64,000 nucleotides of DNA from Prevotella sp. (lineage in GTDB: Bacteria; Bacteroidota; Bacteroidia; Bacteroidales; Bacteroidaceae), in NCBI GenBank assembly GCA_017413085.1, contig JAFPVC010000062.1:38698-102697 (forward strand). The letters run 5' to 3'. The notes beneath the pieces were generated by a model. The model searched no databases. It saw nothing but the letters and a program-made list of their open reading frames with translations, and was not told where the DNA came from. Made by a program: the position numbers and the translations under genes. Shown here in pieces: positions 49,939-57,790 of the stretch; position 1 is the stretch's first letter, and the number at the start of each line of letters is the position of its first letter.

Positions 49939-52883
49939 TGAAGTCGTGGAGTTTATCAACTATATGTCTGCTTGCATTATGCCAGTGGTGCATGGCTGCG
50001 GCTCCATACCTGCAGTGGGTTACAGAGGCTGAGGGAGACGGACATGTGACATGGAGCAGAGATTCTGTGGCCGACATACATGCCACAGGCGGACTGACCT
50101 TGTGGTTCAATCATGAGATGCACGGAAACGTGGTGATTGAATACGACGCACGCATCGTAGGCGATGCGCGTGTGTCAGACCTCAACTGCTTCTGGATGGC
50201 GCAATGGAAGAAAGGCAGCGGACGTTTCCTCGACACATACGCCATGCCCTTGTATTACGTGGGATATGGCGGAAACCACAACTCTACCACACGCTTCCGC
50301 CGCTATAGCGGTGATGTGCGCGGCGTGGACTCTGCACAATACCGTCCGCCCATACTGCGTGAGTATCTTGACAGTACCCACCTGCTTAAAGCCGATCATT
50401 GGTATCATATACGACTGGAGCAGCGCAACGGTCGAGCATTGTACTACATCGACGGCGAGTGTCTCGTTGACTATGCTGACCCCATGCCGCTGACAAGTGG
50501 ATATTTCGGTTTCCGCACGACATTGTCACACGCACAGATGAAAAACTTCAGGTGGAGCGAATCTCCTGCCGACGACAGCCAAGGCATAATGATAAGGAAT
50601 ATCATGCCATGCGGAGATAAAACTGGCAGACTTACAGCACCGACAACATTCGGCATCCCATTCATGCCCGGCGAAGTGACATCAGATGTATGTCTACAAA
50701 TTGCAGACATACACGGTAAGGAAATACCACTTGACCAATGGACACTGGCACACTGGCCTGACGGTTCGGCCAAATGGATAGCAGTAGCCACAGTGGCTAC
50801 TGCCGACACATTGTTTGTAAAGAAAGAGGGGAAACAGAAGAAGAAGAAAGGAAACAGTCAGGTTCCGATGCAGGAATACATACTGCATCCATCGGCAAAC
50901 AACTCCTACATGCTTGACAGCATCAGCCACCACGGCAAGCGCGTAATAGGCAGAATGTGGGTGGAACGCAACGGCGAAGTGCTGCCGGTGAGCAGTGCCG
51001 TAATGGAACAGCAGGGAAGCGTAAGGAACACATGGAAGTTTGACGGTAAGGACTTCTGCATAAGATTCTATACATACAACGGTGCAGAGGAAATCAAACT
51101 GGTATGCACCACTTTTATCGATTCACTGACAAACACCGACGGTCTCAGCAGTCTGTCGGTGAAGGCAGAAGTGCCACTGAACGGCAAACTGCACAGGCGC
51201 ACCGTAGCCTTTGCCGGCGATGACGGCAAAGCAATACGCATGGACGTTAAACCGCTGAAATCGCGCCGACGCATCACCCTTGACGACAACGACGAGCCTG
51301 CCGACCAATTAAGCCGCTCGCTTCTGCCACAGTTAGCCGAATGGGATGGTTTCCGGCTGTCACAACTATCGCCCAATGCCTTTTCCGTAAGAAAGCGAGC
51401 GACAAGTCTGTCACCATGGATAGGCACAATAGAAGGGCATAGGTCACCTGGCTTAGTAGCCGTTGGCGATGCCATGCAGTCGGTGACATTCCACCTTGAG
51501 GATTTCTGGCAGTCCTATCCGTCGACACTGCTGATAGACTCCATGCGCTCGCATAACGCAGTTGTGAGTCTGTGCCTGTGGAGTCCAGAGGCGGAACGCA
51601 TGATGTTCTGCCATTACGACACTGTGGCTCACGGACTGGAAGCCGCATACGAGGACGTGCAGCCGGGCATGAGCACTGCCCTGGGGACGGCACACACCAG
51701 CACGATATACATCACACCATCCCCCCATTCTATAGACTCAACCATTGCCGACCTTGGCAACAAGAGTCAGCACAAACAGTTTCTGCCCACACCAGAGTAC
51801 CTGCATCGCAAGAGAGCTTTCGGAATCTGGAGTTTAGACAGCGGAACCGCCATCGATACCACCTTATATAATATAGTGCACCAGTATGCCGCAGAACAGG
51901 AGCGCAACTCATGGTACGGGTTCTTTAATTACGGCGACGTGATGCACACCTATGATGCAGCAAGCGGCGAATGGATGTATGACGTGGGCGGGTTTGCATG
52001 GGACAATACCGAACTGGCCACGCCAGCCATGCTGTGGTATGAGTTTCTGCGCACGGGGTCACCGCTTGCGTGGCGCATGGCAGAGGCAATGAGCCGTCAC
52101 AACGCAGAAGTGGACTGCTACCACCGCGGGCCACATGCCGCACTGGGCACGCGCCACAACGTGCTGCACTGGGGATGCGGTGCAAAGGAAGCACGCATAT
52201 CGCAGGCTTTCTTCAACCGCTTTCTGTATTACCTGACAGCCGACGAGCGCATGGGCGACATAATGAGCGAAGTGAGGGATGCCGACCAGTTGCTATACAC
52301 ACTCGATCCGATGCGACTGGCACAGCCGCGCTCGGAGCAATATCCATGCACGAAACCGGCAAGGCTGCGCATCGGACCAGACTGGCTTGCGTATGCAGGA
52401 AACTGGTTTACAGAATGGGAGCGCACGGGCAACACTAAATATCGCGACAAGATACTTGCTGGCATGAACAGCATCGCTGCCATGCCTCACGGCATATTCA
52501 CTGGGCCGAAGGCTCTGGGATATGACCCTGCCACAGGCATCATATCATGGGAGGGAGGCTCTGACGTGATGAACACCAACCATCTGCTGTCTATCATGGG
52601 AGGGTTTGAGATGATGAACGAGATGATGATGTCGCTCACCACACCGGCATGGAACCAGACGTGGCTCACCCATGCCATGCAGTATAAGGAGAAGGCGATG
52701 AAAATAAGCCGCAACCATTTCCGCATACCACGACTTAAGGCTTATGCTTACTGGTTGACGGGCAAGCCGGAATACAGCAGTGCAGCGAAAGCCGACCTGC
52801 GGTCGCCACTCCCGCTGCACTCCACCAACAGCGCCGCCACGTATGGACTCGACGCTATCTTCATGCAGGAGGTCATAAAATGA
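49935..52883 (+). CDS. Putative polysaccharide lyase: DUF6250 plus PcRGLX/YetA (PL26-like) domains
   Basis: The 982-residue protein has a signal peptide (MMKSWSLSTICLLALCQWCMA). Residues 22-215 look like a DUF6250 beta-sandwich (LTLWFNHEMHGNVVIEYDAR, LNCFWMAQWKKG, WYHIRLEQRNGRALYYIDGE). From about 218 on it follows the PcRGLX/YetA layout, with a beta-sandwich (FGIPFMPGEVTSDVCLQIAD, LAHWPDGSAKWIAV) and a C-terminal alpha/alpha toroid (NYGDVMHTYDAASGEWMYDV, HWGCGAKEARISQAFF, GPDWLAYAGNWFTEWER). The PL26 enzyme of Penicillium is an exo-rhamnogalacturonan lyase, so pectin side use is a fair guess. The stop codon lies in a terminator hairpin. Confidence 0.78.
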   Translation: MMKSWSLSTICLLALCQWCMAAAPYLQWVTEAEGDGHVTWSRDSVADIHATGGLTLWFNHEMHGNVVIEYDARIVGDARVSDLNCFWMAQWKKGSGRFLDTYAMPLYYVGYGGNHNSTTRFRRYSGDVRGVDSAQYRPPILREYLDSTHLLKADHWYHIRLEQRNGRALYYIDGECLVDYADPMPLTSGYFGFRTTLSHAQMKNFRWSESPADDSQGIMIRNIMPCGDKTGRLTAPTTFGIPFMPGEVTSDVCLQIADIHGKEIPLDQWTLAHWPDGSAKWIAVATVATADTLFVKKEGKQKKKKGNSQVPMQEYILHPSANNSYMLDSISHHGKRVIGRMWVERNGEVLPVSSAVMEQQGSVRNTWKFDGKDFCIRFYTYNGAEEIKLVCTTFIDSLTNTDGLSSLSVKAEVPLNGKLHRRTVAFAGDDGKAIRMDVKPLKSRRRITLDDNDEPADQLSRSLLPQLAEWDGFRLSQLSPNAFSVRKRATSLSPWIGTIEGHRSPGLVAVGDAMQSVTFHLEDFWQSYPSTLLIDSMRSHNAVVSLCLWSPEAERMMFCHYDTVAHGLEAAYEDVQPGMSTALGTAHTSTIYITPSPHSIDSTIADLGNKSQHKQFLPTPEYLHRKRAFGIWSLDSGTAIDTTLYNIVHQYAAEQERNSWYGFFNYGDVMHTYDAASGEWMYDVGGFAWDNTELATPAMLWYEFLRTGSPLAWRMAEAMSRHNAEVDCYHRGPHAALGTRHNVLHWGCGAKEARISQAFFNRFLYYLTADERMGDIMSEVRDADQLLYTLDPMRLAQPRSEQYPCTKPARLRIGPDWLAYAGNWFTEWERTGNTKYRDKILAGMNSIAAMPHGIFTGPKALGYDPATGIISWEGGSDVMNTNHLLSIMGGFEMMNEMMMSLTTPAWNQTWLTHAMQYKEKAMKISRNHFRIPRLKAYAYWLTGKPEYSSAAKADLRSPLPLHSTNSAATYGLDAIFMQEVIK

Positions 52884-52889
52884 CCTCCT
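52867..52889. terminator. Bidirectional terminator between convergent genes
   Basis: aggaggtca (52867-52875) pairs with tgacctcct (52881-52889) around a 5-nt loop, followed by tattttttg on the plus strand. It overlaps the lyase stop codon and lies 11 bp before the end of the minus-strand gene. Confidence 0.75.
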
Positions 52890-52899
52890 TATTTTTTGC

Positions 52900-53820
52900 T
52901 TATTCACTGTACACGGCACGAATGCAGCGACCGTAGCATCTGTCTCCACCCGTGGCATTAACAGTGATATTGTTCGTCTTCAAGTTTAGCATGTTGGCAT
53001 TAGACGGTGTGCCCTTGTCTATGTCGGCAGTCCAGTAATTGCCGCTTGTTCCCAGAGACCATACACCAGCCGCATTAAAATTACTGGTATCACTACCACC
53101 AGCACCCCTTCTGTATCCGGCCATTGGCAGGAAAATGTGCACGTCGTCGATGTCGTATGTAGCTTTTGGCTGTCCTCTGAACGAGAAGAGTTGCTTATCT
53201 TGCTCATCTTTTACCTTGAACACGATATAACCTGGAATGCCAGTGCCTTTATAATCATCAGTCCACTGCCAGTAGCAATTGTTTTTCAGCTCTATCATCT
53301 GGCTTCTTGTAGGCGTGCTCCATCCCTCGCCCATGTATCTCAATGCAGCATCATCCTCGGGAAGAAGAGTCACAAGGTCGTCAACGAATTTCTCACCCGT
53401 CTCCTCATTAACCACATAACCATAGGCAGGGAGGTTGCAGTACTTTGACAACGATCTGTCAGTGCCCTTGCTGTAAACATAGTTGTTCATGGAGAACTGT
53501 TTCTCGTCAATGCGGTAGTCGGTATAGCCTATGGTATCAGCCCATGCGATGTAATAGCCGGCCTGCTGAGGTTCTGCAGCACCAACGTTGCATGTGGCCC
53601 ACTTTACGCTCAGGTTTAAATCCACATACTCAAAACCATTGTGATAGGTAGGCTCAGGACGGTACTTCTCAAACATCACGCTGTCAACGTCGCTGAGCAG
53701 ATACTGCACCCTCGTGCCGTCATTAAGATAAACCACAAGCGCCTTGTCATCAGCATGGAGCTGCGAGGCGCCAATAAAGAATAAAACTACTGATAAGAAT
53801 AAAAGGTAATAGTTTTTCAT
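52900..53820 (-). CDS. Secreted protein with FISUMP-like domain
   Basis: The 306-residue product has a signal peptide (MKNYYLLFLSVVLFFIGASQLHA). A short N-terminal domain typical of Bacteroidetes secreted proteins (VVYLNDGTRVQYLLSDVDSV) precedes a Fibrobacter-type paralogous domain: YVDLNLSVKWATCNVG, AGYYIAWADT, GWSTPTRSQMIELKNNCYW and GRCIRAVY at the end. Such proteins are exported and often lie on the surface; the role is unknown. ATG 53820 was chosen as it starts the signal peptide. An 8-bp TAATTTTG -7 box is at 53869-53876 on the minus strand. Confidence 0.8.
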   Translation of the reverse strand: MKNYYLLFLSVVLFFIGASQLHADDKALVVYLNDGTRVQYLLSDVDSVMFEKYRPEPTYHNGFEYVDLNLSVKWATCNVGAAEPQQAGYYIAWADTIGYTDYRIDEKQFSMNNYVYSKGTDRSLSKYCNLPAYGYVVNEETGEKFVDDLVTLLPEDDAALRYMGEGWSTPTRSQMIELKNNCYWQWTDDYKGTGIPGYIVFKVKDEQDKQLFSFRGQPKATYDIDDVHIFLPMAGYRRGAGGSDTSNFNAAGVWSLGTSGNYWTADIDKGTPSNANMLNLKTNNITVNATGGDRCYGRCIRAVYSE

Positions 53821-53940
53821 TACGTATATGATTGTTGTGAAAATTATTCCGCATAACCGTTCACGTTGCAAAATTACTAAAAAATATCCTAACTTTCATC
53901 TACCAATATCCTAAAAAATATTAAATATGCAATGCAAAGT

Positions 53941-53971
53941 ATTGCAGAACGGAAAAAGTTTTGTACTTTTG
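53941..53971 (+). promoter_or_regulatory. Promoter of the EF-G paralogue gene
   Basis: attg (53941-53944) and tacttttg (53964-53971) are 19 bp apart and lie 66 bp ahead of ATG 54038. The -7 box is a full TAnnTTTG match; the -33 box differs at one base. Confidence 0.6.
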
Positions 53972-54037
53972 AAGTCACTAAACAATTTCAAGATTTTCTA
54001 AACAATTATCATACACTAACAAATTAATTCTAAGACT

Positions 54038-56185
54038 ATGAAAGTGTATCAGACAAACGAGATTAAGAACATTGCCCTGCTTGGCAATGATGGGTCTGGA
54101 AAAACAACCCTGACCGAGTCGCTCCTCTTTGAAGCCGGCATCATCAACCGGCGCGGACGCATTACACAGAAGAACACTGTTTCTGACTACTTCCCTGTGG
54201 AGCAGGAGTACGGATATTCCGTTTTCTCCACCGTCTTCCATGTGGAGTGGAACAACAAGAAACTTAATATAATAGACTGTCCGGGCTCCGACGATTTCGT
54301 TGGCGCTGCCCTGACGGCTCTCGAGGTTACTGACACCGCAGTGCTGCTCATTAATGGTCAGTACGGTCCGGAGGTAGGTACGCAGAACCATTTCCGCTAT
54401 ACGGAGAAGCTGAAGAAGCCTGTCATCTTCCTCGTCAACCAGCTTGACGCAGAGAAGTGCGACTTCAACAGTTCTTTGGAGCGCCTGCAGGAGATTTACG
54501 GACAGAAGGTGGTGCCTATACAGTATCCGCTCAATGAAGGCCCAGACTTCAATGCTCTCATCGACGTGCTGCTGATGAAGAAATATTCATGGGGTCCTGG
54601 CGGTGGTGCTCCTACCATCGAGGAGATTCCTGACAGCGAGAAGGAAAAGGCTATGGAACTGCACAAGGCTCTCGTAGAGGCTGCTGCAGAGAATGACGAG
54701 GGACTGATGGAAAAGTTCTTCGAGACTGAGACGCTGACTGAGGACGAACTGCGCGAGGGTATCCGCAAGGGCCTCGTCACACGTTCCATCTTCCCAGTAT
54801 TCTGCGTTTGCGCAGGCAAGGACATGGGCGTACGCCGCCTGATGGAGTTCCTCGGCAATGTGGTGCCTCACGTTGATGAGATGCCTAAGGTGCACAACAC
54901 CCGCGGCGAGGAGGTTGCCATCGATGCCAACGGACCAGAGTCTCTGTATTTCTTCAAGACCGGCGTGGAGCCGCACATCGGTGAGGTGCAGTATTTCAAG
55001 GTGATGAGCGGAAGCGTGAAGCCTGGTGACGACCTGACAAACTCTGACCGTGGCTCTAAGGAACGCCTCGGACAGATATTCGCTGCAGCAGGTGCCAACC
55101 GTATTTCTGTTGACCAGATGGTGGCAGGCGACATTGGCTGCACGGTGAAACTGAAGGACGTGAAGACGGGCAACACCCTCAACGGCAAGGACTGCGAATA
55201 CCGCTTCGACTTCATCAAATATCCTAATCCGAAGTATTCTCGCGCCATCAAGGCAGTGAAGGAGGCCGACACCGAGAAGATGATGGCTGCACTCACACGC
55301 ATGCGCCAGGAAGACCCGACGTGGATGGTGGAGCAGTCTAAGGAACTGCGCCAGACCATCGTGCGCGGACAGGGTGAGTTCCACCTGCGCACGCTGAAAT
55401 GGCGTCTGGAGAACATCGACAAGATTCAGGTGGAATACCTCGAGCCGCGCATACCTTACCGTGAGACTATCACCAAGAGCGCACAGGCTGAATACCGCCA
55501 CAAGAAGCAGTCGGGCGGTGCCGGACAGTTCGGCGAGGTTCACCTCATCGTTGAGCCGTATGCCGACGGAATGCCAGACCCGACAACATACAAGGTGAAC
55601 GGCACTGAGACGAAGATAAACATCAAGAGCCGCGAGGAGATAGACCTGGAATGGGGCGGCAAACTCGTGTTTATCAACACTGTCGTGGGCGGTGCCATCG
55701 ACATGCGTTTCATGCCTGCCATCCTCAAGGGTGTCATGGAGAAGATGGAGCGCGGTCCGCTGACAGGCTCTTATGCGCGCGATGTCCGCGTCATCGTCTA
55801 TGACGGCAAGATGCACCCCGTTGACTCCAACGAACTGTCATTCATGCTTGCCGCACGCAATGCGTTCAGTGAGGCGTTCAAGAATGCCGCACCGAAGATT
55901 TTGGAGCCTATCTACGACCTCGAAGTCTATGTGCCAGCCGACCTTACCGGTGATGTCATGAGCGACCTGCAAGGCCGTCGCGCCCTCATCATGGGCATGG
56001 ACATGGAGAATGGCTATCAGAAGCTCCAGGCCAAGATACCTCTCAAGGAACTGAGCAACTACTCTATTGCACTCTCCAGCCTTACAGGCGGACGTGCATC
56101 GTTCACAACGAAGTTTGCTTCCTACGAACTCATGCCTAATGAGTTGCAGCAGCAGCTCATTGCCGAGCACACCGAGGAAGAGTAA
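54038..56185 (+). CDS. fusA2: Elongation factor G paralogue (EF-G2 type) lacking the catalytic switch II His
   Basis: The 715-residue protein has all EF-G domains: G domain with P-loop GNDGSGKTT (16-24) and NQLD in place of NKxD, domain II, III, and domains IV and V (SGGAGQFGEVHLIVEP, GSYARDVRVIVYDG, GRRALIMGMDMENG). Switch II reads DCPGSDDF, so Ser84 stands where EF-G has the His that activates water (DTPGH). Switch I has YGYSV instead of RGITI. In Bacteroides thetaiotaomicron an EF-G paralogue without GTPase activity, needed for gut colonisation, has been described; this protein fits that type. It is a single-gene unit with its own promoter and terminator. Confidence 0.88.
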   Translation: MKVYQTNEIKNIALLGNDGSGKTTLTESLLFEAGIINRRGRITQKNTVSDYFPVEQEYGYSVFSTVFHVEWNNKKLNIIDCPGSDDFVGAALTALEVTDTAVLLINGQYGPEVGTQNHFRYTEKLKKPVIFLVNQLDAEKCDFNSSLERLQEIYGQKVVPIQYPLNEGPDFNALIDVLLMKKYSWGPGGGAPTIEEIPDSEKEKAMELHKALVEAAAENDEGLMEKFFETETLTEDELREGIRKGLVTRSIFPVFCVCAGKDMGVRRLMEFLGNVVPHVDEMPKVHNTRGEEVAIDANGPESLYFFKTGVEPHIGEVQYFKVMSGSVKPGDDLTNSDRGSKERLGQIFAAAGANRISVDQMVAGDIGCTVKLKDVKTGNTLNGKDCEYRFDFIKYPNPKYSRAIKAVKEADTEKMMAALTRMRQEDPTWMVEQSKELRQTIVRGQGEFHLRTLKWRLENIDKIQVEYLEPRIPYRETITKSAQAEYRHKKQSGGAGQFGEVHLIVEPYADGMPDPTTYKVNGTETKINIKSREEIDLEWGGKLVFINTVVGGAIDMRFMPAILKGVMEKMERGPLTGSYARDVRVIVYDGKMHPVDSNELSFMLAARNAFSEAFKNAAPKILEPIYDLEVYVPADLTGDVMSDLQGRRALIMGMDMENGYQKLQAKIPLKELSNYSIALSSLTGGRASFTTKFASYELMPNELQQQLIAEHTEEE

Positions 56186-56205
56186 GTATTGTCTAACATA
56201 TCATT

Positions 56206-56238
56206 CCGCCTCCACATTCTGCATGAAAGTGGAGGCGG
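56206..56238 (+). terminator. Terminator of the EF-G paralogue gene
   Basis: ccgcctccac (56206-56215) pairs with gtggaggcgg (56229-56238) and is followed by tttataattt. Confidence 0.78.
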
Positions 56239-56336
56239 TTTATAATTTATCCCTCACCTTGCACAATGTGATTTTTTTCTAACCTACGCCACGATTTGGC
56301 GTACCTATGCAATACCTTTGCTAAAAAAATGGAATT

Positions 56337-57272
56337 ATGGCAGACAACGACAGAGGACAAGGCTTGTTAAGCAAATACGTCTGGGTGGTGGAAACCATAC
56401 GCCGCCACAAGCGTATCTCGTTTAAGGAACTGAACGAGCGATGGCTGCGCGACGAAATCAGTCGCGGCGTGGACATTCCCAAGCGCACTTTCGACAACTG
56501 GCGAAGCGCCATCTGGGACACTTTCGGCATCAATATCGAGAATGAAGGGCATGGCGAATACCGCTATTACATTGAGAACGATGACGAAATCACCAGGGGC
56601 GGACTGCGCTCATGGCTCTACAATACGTTCTGCGTGAGCAATTCCCTGGCAAACAGCCAGAGTATCAAAGACCGCATACTGCTGGAGTACGTGCCGTCCG
56701 GGCAGAACTACCTACAGCCCATCGTCAGTGCCATGAGGGAGAACCGTGTGCTCAACATCACTTATTATTCTTACTGGAAGGATGCGGAGTACAACTTCGA
56801 CGTTGAGCCTTATTGCGTGAAACTGTTCCGCCAGCGTTGGTACATGGTGGCACGCAGCACGGATCCATATTATTACGAGAAAGGCCCACGCGTCTATGCG
56901 CTCGATCGCACCAGATATCTTCATGTGATGGATGAGACCTTTGAGATGCCAAAGGATTGGAAGGCTAAGGACTTTTTTGAAGGCTGCTTCGGAATCATTG
57001 CCGAACAGTCTGTCAAGATTCAGCCCGTTAAACTGAAAGTATCAGCAGGACAATCCAACTACATCCGTGACCTGAAGATGCATGAGTCGCAGGAAGAGAT
57101 AGAACGCAATGAGGAATACAGCATCTTTACCTTCAATCTCCGTCCTGAGTTTGACTTCCTGCAGGAACTGCTTTGGAACGGTGAGGACGTGGAGGTGCTC
57201 GAACCTCTCTGGCTCCGCAATGAGATTGCGGGTAAGATAAGACGCATGGCGGAAAAGTACAAGGAAGTATAA
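56337..57272 (+). CDS. WYL-domain transcriptional regulator
   Basis: The 311-residue protein has an N-terminal winged helix (LLSKYVWVVETIRRHKRISF, IPKRTFDNWRSAIWDTFG), a WYL domain at about 125-205 (RVLNITYYSYWKDAEYNFDV, EPYCVKLFRQRWYMVARST, RVYALDRTRYLHV) and a C-terminal WCX part. WYL regulators bind nucleic acid or nucleotide ligands and often stand ahead of phage-defence genes (BrxR, CapW). Here it precedes an exonuclease gene and the DUF262 cluster, so it may control them. A taccttt g -7 box (56313-56320) lies only 16 bp before the ATG. The same gene pair could also be a core chromosomal unit. Confidence 0.88.
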   Translation: MADNDRGQGLLSKYVWVVETIRRHKRISFKELNERWLRDEISRGVDIPKRTFDNWRSAIWDTFGINIENEGHGEYRYYIENDDEITRGGLRSWLYNTFCVSNSLANSQSIKDRILLEYVPSGQNYLQPIVSAMRENRVLNITYYSYWKDAEYNFDVEPYCVKLFRQRWYMVARSTDPYYYEKGPRVYALDRTRYLHVMDETFEMPKDWKAKDFFEGCFGIIAEQSVKIQPVKLKVSAGQSNYIRDLKMHESQEEIERNEEYSIFTFNLRPEFDFLQELLWNGEDVEVLEPLWLRNEIAGKIRRMAEKYKEV

Positions 57273-57287
57273 ATTTAAAAGATTCTT

Positions 57288-57779
57288 ATGTTAGATTTTG
57301 CAGCTATAGATTTTGAAACGGCTAACAACGAGCGCAGTTCGGTGTGTTCCGTTGGTGTGGTCATAGTGCGCGGCGGTGAGATAATTGACAGGTATTACTC
57401 TCTCATCCAGCCCGAACCGAACTATTATAACTACTGGTGCTCTCAGGTGCATGGTCTCTGCCGTGAGGACACCGAGGACGCCCGAGTATTCCCCGAGGTG
57501 TGGGCAGAGATAGAACCACTGATAGAGGGCCAGCCCCTCGTCGCCCACAACAAGCCATTTGATGAAGGGTGTCTGAAGGCAGTGTTCCGTTGCTATCAGA
57601 TGGACTACCCCGACTACGAGTTCTACGACACACTGTGCGTTTCGCGGCGAGTACTTCCTGATTTAGAGAATCACCAGCTTCAAACTGTAGCAGCCGCCTG
57701 TGGCTATGAGTTAGAAGATCACCACCATGCATTGGCAGATGCAGAAGCATGTGCATGGATAGCAAGAGAAATATTGTAA
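57288..57779 (+). CDS. DEDDh 3'-5' exonuclease (DnaQ-like)
   Basis: The 163-residue protein has all DEDDh residues: Asp8 and Glu10 in FAAIDFETAN, Asp92 in VAHNKPFDEGCL, and His146 and Asp151 in DHHHALADAEACAW. Such short stand-alone members remove nucleotides from DNA or RNA 3' ends. It starts 15 bp after the WYL gene stop. Its last 20 bp (57761-57780, into the stop codon) recur exactly at 62979-62998, and the DUF262 genes lie between the copies. Confidence 0.92.
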   Translation: MLDFAAIDFETANNERSSVCSVGVVIVRGGEIIDRYYSLIQPEPNYYNYWCSQVHGLCREDTEDARVFPEVWAEIEPLIEGQPLVAHNKPFDEGCLKAVFRCYQMDYPDYEFYDTLCVSRRVLPDLENHQLQTVAAACGYELEDHHHALADAEACAWIAREIL

Positions 57780-57780
57780 A
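57761..57780 (+). repeat. 20-bp direct repeat, left copy
   Basis: agcaagagaaatattgtaaa at the 3' end and stop codon of the exonuclease gene is identical to 62979-62998. The repeats bracket four genes (5.2 kb). Confidence 0.85.
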
Positions 57781-57790
57781 TTATTATTAT

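Noticed and set aside
54587-55816. A 409-codon open frame on the minus strand inside the EF-G paralogue gene
   Set aside because: It is the reverse reading of a GC-rich, codon-biased gene. The product is His/Leu/Arg-rich with no domain, and the plus-strand frame is a complete EF-G.
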